30,143 nucleotides of DNA from Prevotella sp. UBA1378 (lineage in GTDB: Bacteria; Bacteroidota; Bacteroidia; Bacteroidales; Bacteroidaceae), in the NCBI GenBank assembly GCA_002305505.1, contig DBRC01000069.1, positions 10,561-40,703 of the forward strand, written 5' to 3'. The notes below the pieces were generated by a model. The model did no database searches, had not been told where the DNA came from, and was given only the letters and a program-made list of their open reading frames with translations. This document shows positions 21,177-29,202 of the stretch, piece after piece. Position 1 is the stretch's first letter; each line of letters opens with the position of its first letter. The position numbers and the translations under genes were made by a program.

Positions 21177-22483
21177 TACAGACCCCTATCAGGAAGGAGC
21201 TTATTGACGGTGCTATCAGTGATTTCGGAATACAAGATTTTTCGAAAGCTACTATCCGTGAAGTAAAATCCATCGCAGCATACGCCGAAAAAGAATCGGG
21301 CGTTGAGTTTATCAAGATGGAAATGGGAATCCCCGGGCTCCCTGCGGCTCAAGCCGGCGTTGATGCCCAAATAAAGGCTTTGCAGGACGGAATTGCTCAT
21401 AGCTATCCTGATATACAGGGATTTCCGGAATTGAAACAAGAAGCTTCGCGCTTTGTCAAGGCTTTCATGGACATAGATGTTGCTCCGGAAGGATGTATCC
21501 CTGTATGCGGTTCGATGCAAGGCACCTATGCTTCATTTCTAACTTGTGCTCAGTGTGACCCCCGAAAAGATACCGTTCTTTTCATCGACCCCGGTTTTCC
21601 CGTTCAAAAGATGCAGTTACAGGTGCAGGGAGTAAAATATGAAACTTTTGATGTCTACGATTTCCGTGGGGAAAAATTAGGACCAAAGTTGGAAAGCTAC
21701 TTGTCCAAAGGCAATATCTGTGCCATTATATACAGTAATCCCAACAATCCTGCGTGGATATGTCTTAATGAAGAGGAACTGAAAACCATTGGTGCGCTGT
21801 CTATGAAATACGACACCATCATCATGGAAGATTTGGCATATTTCGCTATGGATTTCCGCAAAAATCTCAGTGTGCCTTTCCAATCCCCATATCAAGCAAC
21901 AGTGGCCCGCTATACAGATTTGTACATCCTGCTGATTAGCGGTTCGAAAGCTTTCAGTTATGCCGGTGAGCGCATTGGTGTAACCTGCATCGGCAACCGG
22001 TTGTTCCACCGCCATTATGACGCATTGGCCTGCCGGTACGAAGGCTTGCCTTTCGGCCTTGTTTTTTCTACGCGTATGCTCTATGCTTTGTCGTCGGGCA
22101 CCAGTCATAGTGCCCAGTATGCAATGGCAGCCATGCTGAAAGCAGCGTCCGACGGACGGTTTGATTTCCGGAAAGAGGTCAGTGTATACGGAGAACGTGC
22201 ACGGCGGTTGAAAGATATATTCTGCCGCCATGGTTTCTATCTCGTTTACGATAAAGACTTAGACGAACCAATTGCTGACGGCTTTTATTTTACTATCGGT
22301 TATCCCGGCATGAACAGCGGCCAGTTGGCACACGAACTGATGTATTACGGTGTAAGTGCTATATGTTTGGTGACAACCGGCTCTCACCAAGAAGGCTTGC
22401 GTGTTTGTACATCATTCATCCGGGACAACCAATATGATTTATTGGAAACCCGGATGAGAATATTCGAAGAGAACCACCGTTAA
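21173..22483 (+). CDS. PLP-dependent aminotransferase, class I/II, probably aromatic
   Basis: A 436-aa fold-type I aminotransferase: HSYPDIQGFPELKQ near 77-90, the substrate/PLP-binding SNPNNPAW at about 188-195, EDLAYF near 219-224, and the Schiff-base lysine K259 in SGSKAFSYAGERIG. Overlap with iorB by ATGA means tight co-expression. The simplest reading is that it converts aromatic amino acids to aryl pyruvates (or the reverse), which are the substrates of IorAB. Substrate range cannot be read directly; aspartate or alanine aminotransferase activity is also possible. Confidence 0.87.
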   Translation: MIQTPIRKELIDGAISDFGIQDFSKATIREVKSIAAYAEKESGVEFIKMEMGIPGLPAAQAGVDAQIKALQDGIAHSYPDIQGFPELKQEASRFVKAFMDIDVAPEGCIPVCGSMQGTYASFLTCAQCDPRKDTVLFIDPGFPVQKMQLQVQGVKYETFDVYDFRGEKLGPKLESYLSKGNICAIIYSNPNNPAWICLNEEELKTIGALSMKYDTIIMEDLAYFAMDFRKNLSVPFQSPYQATVARYTDLYILLISGSKAFSYAGERIGVTCIGNRLFHRHYDALACRYEGLPFGLVFSTRMLYALSSGTSHSAQYAMAAMLKAASDGRFDFRKEVSVYGERARRLKDIFCRHGFYLVYDKDLDEPIADGFYFTIGYPGMNSGQLAHELMYYGVSAICLVTTGSHQEGLRVCTSFIRDNQYDLLETRMRIFEENHR

Positions 22484-22545
22484 GCAGTTGCCCATTATAA
22501 GCATGGGGATTTTATGCGGCCAAATTCTGTATGGATAGGCGGAGG

Positions 22546-23382
22546 CTACATTGCGAATGCATTGAAACCTCCGTCTACTACAGCTACAGTTCCGGTTACG
22601 AACAGTGCCGCATCAGACATCAGATAATGGATAGTGCCGCATAGTTCTTCTGGGTTTCCCATCCGCCCGAAAGGTGTTTGCCGTATGACGTCCTGTCCAC
22701 GTTGTGTAAAGCTGCCGTCCGGATTTGTCAGCAGTGCGCGGTTCTGCTCCGTGATGAAGAACCCCGGTGCGATGGCATTGACACGGATGCCCTCGCCGAA
22801 TTTCTTGGCACACTCCGTTGCCATGTACGCCGTGAAGTTAGAGATACCCGCCTTAGCGGCAGCATAACCGCAGACGCGTGTCATCGGGCGGAAGGCCGCC
22901 ATTGATGAAAAATTAATGATGGCCCCTTTTCCTTGCTTTACCATCGGGTGCAAGAAAATCTGCGTAGGAATTACTGTTCCCGTCAGGTTCAAGTTTAGTA
23001 CATTTCCAAACTGTTCTGCATCCAAATCAAAGAAGTTCTGTTCCGGAGCGATGGTTGCCCCTTTCATATTTCCTCCGGCAGCATTAAGAAGTGTGTCGAT
23101 ACGCCCGTATTCTGCCAGTATGTCATCGCAGTTTTTCTGGACGGTAGCTTGATTCATCACGTCTGTCTTCATGAATGTGATAGAGCCGCCGGAATTTTGT
23201 CCGGCTCTATCAAGCTCCAGTCCCACTTCTGTGACAATTTGGTTTCCTACGTCCTCTTTTCGCCCAAGAATAATGACTTTCGCTCCATTCATTGCCAAAT
23301 ATTCGGCAATTGTCCGTCCTAATACGCCTGTACCTCCTGTAATGACAGTAACGTTACCTTTGATATTAAATAAATCTTTCAT
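22546..23382 (-). CDS. uxuB: SDR family oxidoreductase, probable D-fructuronate/mannonate reductase
   Basis: A 278-aa short-chain dehydrogenase: cofactor motif TGGTGVLG (about 16-23), NAAGG near 94, catalytic Ser in NFSSMAA, and YAAAK (Tyr and Lys). The start at MKDLFNIKG (23382) was chosen over the ATG at 23511, which would run 116 bp into uxuA. It follows the mannonate dehydratase gene by 13 bp. This fits an SDR-type fructuronate reductase, the kind found in Bacillus, in place of the unrelated E. coli UxuB. That enzyme interconverts D-fructuronate and D-mannonate with NAD(H). The SDR family is certain; the substrate is from context. Confidence 0.85.
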   Translation of the reverse strand: MKDLFNIKGNVTVITGGTGVLGRTIAEYLAMNGAKVIILGRKEDVGNQIVTEVGLELDRAGQNSGGSITFMKTDVMNQATVQKNCDDILAEYGRIDTLLNAAGGNMKGATIAPEQNFFDLDAEQFGNVLNLNLTGTVIPTQIFLHPMVKQGKGAIINFSSMAAFRPMTRVCGYAAAKAGISNFTAYMATECAKKFGEGIRVNAIAPGFFITEQNRALLTNPDGSFTQRGQDVIRQTPFGRMGNPEELCGTIHYLMSDAALFVTGTVAVVDGGFNAFAM

Positions 23383-23395
23383 TATAATTATTATG

Positions 23396-24616
23396 TTATT
23401 CAAAAAATCCCGGTTGTTTGTATTCAATCCCCAGTTCTCTGTCGACTGTGGCAAGTATGCCCTGGACCTGTCCCATGGCAAACATACGTCCGAGAAAAGA
23501 GTAGCCCGCATTGTATCCTCTTTCGCTGTCGCCCAGCATAGTCATACCATGATCTACGCGCATTGGTAACTGCGGGTTCCGGCGTTCAAAAATACGGACC
23601 AGTTCGACAATGTCGGCACGGCCGCCTAAATGGCTGGCTTCAGTAAAGTCGCCATTGGGGAATATATGGCATGAGCGCAAGTGTACGAACCATGTACGGT
23701 GGGAAAATTCGCGGGCCATGGCCACCACGTCATTGTGAGCTCCGGCCGATAAGGAGCCGGCACAGAATGTTAATCCGTTGTGTGGGTTATCCACGGCATT
23801 GAGGAACCATTTGATATCTTCCCCGCAAGTAACAACACGCGGTAATCCAAGAATGGGGAAGGGGGGATCGTCGGGATGCACGCACATGAACATGCCATAT
23901 TCTTCACAGGTAGGCATGATTGCCGAAAGGAAATAACGCATATTCTCTCTCAGCTGGCCCTTGGTAATCCCTTTATATAAATCAAGCAATTGGCGGAAAA
24001 GCTCCAACGGGTGCTCGTCGTCCTCCTTTATGTTCCCGCTGACGAATCCCTGGGTTTTCACGATGATGTTGTCCACCAGTTTATGTTCCTTTTCCGGTGT
24101 CATCGTCTTCTTCAGTTCTTCCACCTCTGCAAGAATGTCCCGGCCGGGGAGCAACTTGAAATCAGCCCAGTCTTCACTGGCACCTTCACGTTTTAAGATA
24201 CATATATCAAAATAAGCGAATTCTGCATACGAGAAATACAGGTTTGTCGTACCATTGGGATTGGGATGGTCGAGATCCGTGCGTGCCCAGTCGAGCACGG
24301 GCATGAAGTTATAACATACCGTGTGGATACCTTCGAGCGAGAGATTGCGCAAGCTCTCCTTGTAATTCTCTATCAGTTGGTCACGGTCCCTCCCGCCGTA
24401 TTTAATGCTTTCGCATACAGGCAGGCTCTCCACTACCGACCACCTCATGCCATAGCTTTCTATGTATTCACGCAAATCGCGAATCTGTTCGCGTGTCCAC
24501 ACTTCGCCGTTAGGTACGCCGTGCAAGGCTGTCACAATGCCTTCGACACCAATTTCCCTCAACATGGCAAGTGTTATCTTATCGTTCTTGCCGAACCATC
24601 TCCATGTTCTTTCCAT
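23396..24616 (-). CDS. uxuA: Mannonate dehydratase
   Basis: A 406-aa protein matching UxuA: TWRWFGKNDKITLAMLREIGVEGIVTALHG at the N-terminus, the metal-binding region MFMCVHPDDPPFPILGLPRV near 260-280, and LRSCHIFPNGDFTEASHLGG plus MRVDHG in the C-terminal half, which supply conserved Cys, His and Asp ligands. It converts D-mannonate to 2-keto-3-deoxy-D-gluconate in hexuronate catabolism. It is the first gene of the uxuA-uxuB operon with a good promoter at 24646-24675. No kdgK, kdgA, uxaC or transporter is in the window, so the rest of the pathway lies elsewhere. Confidence 0.96.
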   Translation of the reverse strand: MERTWRWFGKNDKITLAMLREIGVEGIVTALHGVPNGEVWTREQIRDLREYIESYGMRWSVVESLPVCESIKYGGRDRDQLIENYKESLRNLSLEGIHTVCYNFMPVLDWARTDLDHPNPNGTTNLYFSYAEFAYFDICILKREGASEDWADFKLLPGRDILAEVEELKKTMTPEKEHKLVDNIIVKTQGFVSGNIKEDDEHPLELFRQLLDLYKGITKGQLRENMRYFLSAIMPTCEEYGMFMCVHPDDPPFPILGLPRVVTCGEDIKWFLNAVDNPHNGLTFCAGSLSAGAHNDVVAMAREFSHRTWFVHLRSCHIFPNGDFTEASHLGGRADIVELVRIFERRNPQLPMRVDHGMTMLGDSERGYNAGYSFLGRMFAMGQVQGILATVDRELGIEYKQPGFFE

Positions 24617-24645
24617 ATATTTCTTGGTATTTATAGTTTGCTTTG

Positions 24646-24675
24646 CAAAAATAGCAAAAAAGGTTGTGGCTTCAA
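24646..24675 (-). promoter_or_regulatory. Promoter of uxuA-uxuB
   Basis: On the minus strand, TTG (24673-24675) and TATTTTTG (24646-24653) are 19 bp apart. The element ends 29 bp upstream of the uxuA start. Confidence 0.65.
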
Positions 24676-24708
24676 TGGGTTAGAGGGAGGTTTTTCATGC
24701 AAAGGTTT

Positions 24709-24748
24709 GCAAAAAAAAGCATGGGCGCAGCGGTATGTGCCCATGCTT
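24709..24748 (-). terminator. Intrinsic terminator of proS
   Basis: A 13-bp stem (24717-24729 with 24736-24748, one G-T pair) has a 6-nt loop. An A-run on the plus strand at 24711-24718 reads as a U-run in the proS transcript. It lies 35 bp after the proS stop. Confidence 0.9.
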
Positions 24749-24782
24749 ATATCCGAATCCGGTTTTGCTGTAAGCAATATCA

Positions 24783-26264
24783 TCAATAGCTGCGGGCAAT
24801 GACGACGCGGCATTTAGACGGTTTCCCGCTCACCATGTCAATACCCGGTGCCTGCTCATAACCGAACGGTACGCAGCGGATTGTGGCCTGGGTTTCTTCT
24901 TTAATTTTCGCCTCTGTTTCAGCCGTCCCGTCCCAGTGGCAGAGAAAGAAGCCGCCTTCTTTGATGCGCTCCTTGAACTCATCGTAGTTGTCACATTCAT
25001 AGATGCGGTCATCACGGTACTTGCGGGCTTTTTCGAAGATGTTCTGCTGGATGTCCTCAAGCAGTTGTGCTACGTATTCTGCTATACCGTCTAAGCTTAC
25101 GGTCTCCTTTTCCAGTGTGTCACGGCGCATCACTTCCACCGTATTATTCTCCAAATCGCGGCCGCCCATGACAAGACGCACGGGAACGCCTTTCAGTTCA
25201 TAATCGGCAAATTTGAAACCGGGACGTTTATTGTCGCTGCCGTCAAACTTGACACTGATGCCCATAGCACGCAGACTGTCCATTATTGGTTCGAATTTCC
25301 TTGTGATGGCCTGTAACTGCTCATCGCCTTTATTAATGGGGATGATAACTACTTGGACTGGGGCCAGGCGCGGTGGCAGCACCAAGCCGTTGTCGTCCGA
25401 ATGGGTCATAATAAGTGCGCCTATCAGCCGGGTGCTTACGCCCCACGAAGTGGCCCATACATATTCCGGCTTATTCTCCTTATTGAGATAAGTTACGTCG
25501 AAAGCTTTCGCGAAGTTCTGCCCGAGGAAGTGGCTTGTACCGCTTTGCAGCGCCTTGCCGTCCTGCATCATTGCCTCAATGGTGTAAGTATCTAATGCGC
25601 CGGCAAATCTTTCCGTTTCGCTTTTTACTCCTTGCACCACGGGGACTGCCATCCATTTTTCTGCGAAGTCGGCATATACCTTCAGCATTTTCCGTGCTTC
25701 CTCCTCAGCCTCTTCACGCGTAGCATGTGCAGTATGCCCTTCTTGCCACAGGAATTCAGATGTGCGGAGGAACGGGCGTGTGCGCATTTCCCAGCGCATG
25801 ACATTGCACCACTGGTTGCACAGCAATGGCAGGTCGCGCCATGAATGGATCCAATTCTTATATGTATTCCAAATAATCGTTTCGGATGTCGGGCGTATTA
25901 TCAATTCTTCCTCCAGTTTGGCTGCCGGGTCGACTTCAACGCCGCTCTTGTCTTCTTTTGCCCGTAAGCGGTAGTGTGTAACAACGGCGCACTCTTTAGC
26001 AAAACCTTCCACATGTTCTGCCTCTTTAGAAAGGAACGACTTGGGAATCAGGAGCGGGAAGTAAGCATTCTGAACCCCTGTCTGCTTGAACATTTCATCC
26101 AGCTGGCGTTGCATCTTTTCCCAGATAGCATAGCCGTAGGGCTTTATAACCATGCAACCGCGAACGGCTGATTGCTCGGCCAGTTCGGCCTTCACTACCA
26201 AATCATTATACCACTGACTGTAATTGTCAGCTCTTTTTGTTAGATCCTTTAATTCTTTAGCCAT
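24783..26264 (-). CDS. proS: Prolyl-tRNA synthetase, archaeal/eukaryotic-type
   Basis: A 493-aa class II aminoacyl-tRNA synthetase of the ProS type 3 (archaeal/eukaryote-like) group, without the editing insertion of bacterial-type ProRS. Class II motif 2 is in FLRTSEFLWQEGHTAH and motif 3 in GVSTRLIGALIMTHSDDNGLVLPPRLAP. RPTSETIIW and the C-terminal anticodon-binding and zinc-like domains also fit. It charges tRNA-Pro with proline. The start MAKELKDLTKRADNYSQWYNDLV is typical, and a promoter element lies at 26296-26303. It is monocistronic with a strong terminator. Confidence 0.96.
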   Translation of the reverse strand: MAKELKDLTKRADNYSQWYNDLVVKAELAEQSAVRGCMVIKPYGYAIWEKMQRQLDEMFKQTGVQNAYFPLLIPKSFLSKEAEHVEGFAKECAVVTHYRLRAKEDKSGVEVDPAAKLEEELIIRPTSETIIWNTYKNWIHSWRDLPLLCNQWCNVMRWEMRTRPFLRTSEFLWQEGHTAHATREEAEEEARKMLKVYADFAEKWMAVPVVQGVKSETERFAGALDTYTIEAMMQDGKALQSGTSHFLGQNFAKAFDVTYLNKENKPEYVWATSWGVSTRLIGALIMTHSDDNGLVLPPRLAPVQVVIIPINKGDEQLQAITRKFEPIMDSLRAMGISVKFDGSDNKRPGFKFADYELKGVPVRLVMGGRDLENNTVEVMRRDTLEKETVSLDGIAEYVAQLLEDIQQNIFEKARKYRDDRIYECDNYDEFKERIKEGGFFLCHWDGTAETEAKIKEETQATIRCVPFGYEQAPGIDMVSGKPSKCRVVIARSY

Positions 26265-26295
26265 TTTATTTTATCAATAAAAATATTTCCGGATG

Positions 26296-26303
26296 CAAAA
26301 TTA
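26296..26303 (-). promoter_or_regulatory. -7 promoter element for proS
   Basis: The minus strand reads TAATTTTG followed by CA, 31 bp upstream of the proS start. A clear -33 box is not seen. Confidence 0.6.
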
Positions 26304-26347
26304 CATAAAAAAAATTGTAAAACAGATACAAATAGAAATAAAAGAAT

Positions 26348-26355
26348 TATCTTTG
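26348..26355 (+). promoter_or_regulatory. -7 promoter element for the OmpA-like lipoprotein
   Basis: TATCTTTG fits TAnnTTTG and lies 39 bp before the ATG at 26395. The gap from proS is a divergent promoter region. Confidence 0.6.
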
Positions 26356-26394
26356 TACCCAATTTCGTCGTTTAACATTTAAAAGTATAAAGAA

Positions 26395-27069
26395 ATGAAG
26401 AATTTTAAAGTATTTACATTGGTTCTTTGCTTTGGTATTATCATTGCAGGATGTAACAACACACAGAAAGGCACTGCCATTGGGGCTGGCGGAGGCGCTT
26501 TGTTAGGCGCCATTGTCGGTAAGCTGGCAGGCAATACAGCCATTGGCGCTGCAGTGGGCGGTGCGGTAGGTGCCGGTGCCGGTGCACTCATCGGCAAGCG
26601 TATGGACAAAGTGAAGGCCGAAGCTGCAAAAGTGCAGAATGCACAGGTGCAGGAAGTGACCGACAACAATGGCCTGCAGGCTGTAAAAGTGACGTTCGAT
26701 TCAGGAATCCTCTTTGCTACTAACAAGGCAGAACTGAGCACTGCAGCGAAAAACTCGCTTGTAAACTTTGCCAAGGTATTGAACAACAATAAGGATTGTG
26801 ACATCGCTATTTATGGCCATACTGACAATACCGGTACAGACGCCATCAATCAACCGCTGTCTGTAAAGCGTGCTGAAAGCGTAAGCAGTTACTTGAAGAG
26901 CTGCGGTGTTTCTTCTACGCAGATTAAAACGGTAGAGGGGCAGGGCTCTTCTAATCCTGTAGCAGACAATGCTACTGCCGAGGGCAAGAAGCAGAACCGC
27001 CGTGTGGAAGTCTACATGTATGCCAGCGAGAGCATGATTCAGGCAGCAGAAAATGGTTCGCTCAAATAA
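26395..27069 (+). CDS. OmpA-family lipoprotein with glycine-zipper region
   Basis: A 224-aa protein with a lipoprotein signal peptide and lipobox IAGC (Cys20). A glycine zipper follows (about 26-68: GTAIGAGGGALLGAIVG...GAGAGALIG), then an OmpA C-terminal peptidoglycan-binding domain (about 95-215) with VTFDSGILFATNKAEL, YGHTDNTGTDAINQPLSVKRAESV and NRRVEVYMY. It probably anchors the outer membrane to peptidoglycan. Its last 17 bp overlap the mtgA start, pairing a wall-binding protein with a wall-synthesis enzyme. Confidence 0.94.
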   Translation: MKNFKVFTLVLCFGIIIAGCNNTQKGTAIGAGGGALLGAIVGKLAGNTAIGAAVGGAVGAGAGALIGKRMDKVKAEAAKVQNAQVQEVTDNNGLQAVKVTFDSGILFATNKAELSTAAKNSLVNFAKVLNNNKDCDIAIYGHTDNTGTDAINQPLSVKRAESVSSYLKSCGVSSTQIKTVEGQGSSNPVADNATAEGKKQNRRVEVYMYASESMIQAAENGSLK

Positions 27070-27790
27070 TATCCTGAATATTATACGCAGAACTATACGA
27101 TGGATGGTGGTAACCTTTTTGGGTTCCACCATCCTTGCCGTTGTTGCCCTCCGCTTCCTCCCAGTTTATTTTACCCCATTGATGTTTATCCGCGTCGGAC
27201 AGCAGGTTAGCGAAGGTAAGGACATCAAGCTGCGCCACAGATGGGTTCCTATGGATGAAATATCCCCGTCGCTACCGGTAGCGGTTATGGCCAGCGAAGA
27301 CCAGCGTTTCCTTACACACCATGGCTTTGATTTCAAAGCGATAGAAAATGCAGCGGTGCGCAATATGAAACACAAGAACAAGCGCAAGCTGGGCGCCAGC
27401 ACAATCTCCCAGCAAACGGCCAAGAACGTTTTTCTCTGGCCGGGGCGTTCATGGTTGCGCAAGGGGTTCGAAGTTTACTTTACTACGTTAATCGAATTGT
27501 TATGGAGTAAGCAACGCATTATGGAGGTATATCTTAATTCCATCGAGATGGGCGACGGAATCTATGGTGCTGATGCCGTGGCCGAGTGGCACTTCGGGTG
27601 CCGCGCAAAGGACTTGAGCAGAGCCCAGTGTGCCTTGATTGCGGCAACGCTCCCCAACCCGCGCAAGTACAGCTCCCTCCGCCCCAGTGCTTACATGCTC
27701 AAGCGCCAGAAAAAGATTCTGCACGAAATGAAGTACGTCCCCGGGTTTCCGAGGAAAGGCGAGGACGTTGTGAAGCAGAAGAAGGAATAA
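27053..27790 (+). CDS. mtgA: Monofunctional biosynthetic peptidoglycan transglycosylase
   Basis: A 245-aa GT51 protein with one N-terminal membrane helix (about 17-38) and the glycosyltransferase motifs ASEDQRFLTHHGFDF (catalytic Glu at about 82), GASTISQQTAKNVFLWPGRS, KQRIMEVYLNSIEMG and ALIAATLPNPRKY. It lacks a transpeptidase domain, as expected for MtgA. It polymerises lipid II into glycan strands on the periplasmic face. The start at 27053 overlaps the lipoprotein gene by 17 bp; a later Met at residue 18 would cut into the membrane anchor. It converges on the M64 peptidase gene 10 bp away. Confidence 0.95.
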   Translation: MVRSNNILNIIRRTIRWMVVTFLGSTILAVVALRFLPVYFTPLMFIRVGQQVSEGKDIKLRHRWVPMDEISPSLPVAVMASEDQRFLTHHGFDFKAIENAAVRNMKHKNKRKLGASTISQQTAKNVFLWPGRSWLRKGFEVYFTTLIELLWSKQRIMEVYLNSIEMGDGIYGADAVAEWHFGCRAKDLSRAQCALIAATLPNPRKYSSLRPSAYMLKRQKKILHEMKYVPGFPRKGEDVVKQKKE

Positions 27791-27799
27791 AAGTCGTTT

Positions 27800-29029
27800 T
27801 CACTCTGTATAGAATTTAATCAGTTTGCTCAGTGCCTGTTGGCATACGGCGCAAAAATCTGGCACTTGGTTGGTCCGCATCCGGCAGTCTGCCACGCCGC
27901 GGTATACTCCCTGTTTTTGATAACCGCCTCCTTCTATCAAGCCGGCTTTCCCTTCTTTAATCAGGTTTCCCCATTTTCCGCTGAAATCGTGTTTTGTTGT
28001 TATGTTCGGCTCCCACGGTTCGGTATCGGCGAAATATATCGGGTCGCTTTCCCCGTATTCATATTCGTCTGCCAAGCCGCCGAATCCGTGCCCGAATTCG
28101 TGTACCACTACCGGCAGGAAAGCCTTTCCCTTGGTATAGCTCAGGTTGTACGAATTATATATCCCACCCCCGCCATAAGTCGGGGTATTCACCAGGATTA
28201 TGATATGTTCGTATGGGGTTCCGGCCAAAACGTCGTGCAGTTTCTTCAGGTGAGGCGTTGTCAGATACCGGTCGGAATAGAACGTGTCGAAATGCGATCC
28301 GATGGCCGTGTTCTTCCATTCCCCTTTTTTCGGTTCGCTTGTCCCCTCGTCGGCCGAACAAGACTTCAATGCAATGATATTGAAGCGGTCGCGGTACTGC
28401 CGGAATGGCTCATGAGCGAACAATGCCTCCGTCGCTTCCTTGCAATCGTTTATGTAATCTTCCATTTGCGCATCCGTATATCCCTCGGCTACGAAGGCTA
28501 TGTGTATGCATTTCGTTGAATCTCGTGCTGCCTGGATGGTCTGATATGGTGTAACATATTTCTCCCCGGTGTGGCGTATCAGTATGTCATGTGGGTCAAC
28601 AGCATGGCGTATAGATGCAACTATGTCGCTATGATTGTCCCGCAGTTCCACTATTACCTCAACCGCCTGTTTGGGGAAGGGCACAAGGAACACGTTTTCA
28701 AACGACCTGCCGGTATGCTTGGCTTCGTCCGTGGCTAACCATTCCTGAAACAAGGTGGAGAACGAGTTGCGGTAAATCACCGTTCCCGTCTGGCGGTCCT
28801 TCACGGTGATTTGCCCGTTGCCCGCCAGCGGCAATTCTGCTAATCGTTCCCGTCTCCCGTACCATCCGGGCATCATGTTCAGTTCGTCTACAAAGATGCG
28901 TTGCTGTTGGGCATCGCCGGCAAAAATATAGTCGATCCGTAATGTCTTGTCCATGAAATACGTATCGAAAGACTGCCCGAATGCCGACAACGGTAAAAGA
29001 AGTAATGACAATAAAAAGTTACGTTTCAT
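27800..29029 (-). CDS. Secreted M64-family metallopeptidase
   Basis: A 409-aa protein with the signal peptide MKRNFLLSLLLLPLSAFGQ. An N-terminal beta-rich domain (about 20-165) resembles the M64 N-terminal domain. The catalytic domain starts at CIHIAFVAEGYTDAQMEDY and carries the zinc site VVVHEFGHGFGGLADEYEY (H310, E311, H314). The family is named for an IgA-cleaving enzyme from Clostridium ramosum, but Bacteroides homologues are not shown to cut IgA, so host-protein targeting is only a possibility. It is monocistronic with a TATCTTTG element at 29053-29060. Confidence 0.92.
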   Translation of the reverse strand: MKRNFLLSLLLLPLSAFGQSFDTYFMDKTLRIDYIFAGDAQQQRIFVDELNMMPGWYGRRERLAELPLAGNGQITVKDRQTGTVIYRNSFSTLFQEWLATDEAKHTGRSFENVFLVPFPKQAVEVIVELRDNHSDIVASIRHAVDPHDILIRHTGEKYVTPYQTIQAARDSTKCIHIAFVAEGYTDAQMEDYINDCKEATEALFAHEPFRQYRDRFNIIALKSCSADEGTSEPKKGEWKNTAIGSHFDTFYSDRYLTTPHLKKLHDVLAGTPYEHIIILVNTPTYGGGGIYNSYNLSYTKGKAFLPVVVHEFGHGFGGLADEYEYGESDPIYFADTEPWEPNITTKHDFSGKWGNLIKEGKAGLIEGGGYQKQGVYRGVADCRMRTNQVPDFCAVCQQALSKLIKFYTE

Positions 29030-29052
29030 AATGATGGAGATATATTTAAGGC

Positions 29053-29060
29053 CAAAGATA
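29053..29060 (-). promoter_or_regulatory. -7 promoter element for the M64 peptidase
   Basis: The minus strand reads TATCTTTG, 23 bp upstream of the ATG at 29029. Confidence 0.6.
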
Positions 29061-29176
29061 TAAAATATTTTTAATACGACAGGCAGAAACCGGGAAAAAA
29101 TGGCGACAGTATTCCATTTACCGGTTAAAAACGGTAGTTTTCACATCGTTCATGCATGATTTCCGATTATATTGAT

Positions 29177-29184
29177 TAATTTTG
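29177..29184 (+). promoter_or_regulatory. -7 promoter element for the DUF5715-like gene
   Basis: TAATTTTG followed by CGG matches TAnnTTTG. It overlaps an in-frame TTG at 29182, which is therefore unlikely to be a start codon. Confidence 0.6.
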
Positions 29185-29202
29185 CGGTTGTGTTTTTTAG
29201 GA

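Noticed and set aside
22484..22545. Bidirectional terminator between the aminotransferase and uxuB genes.
   Set aside because: Only a 4-bp CCCA/TGGG stem is found, too weak to call.
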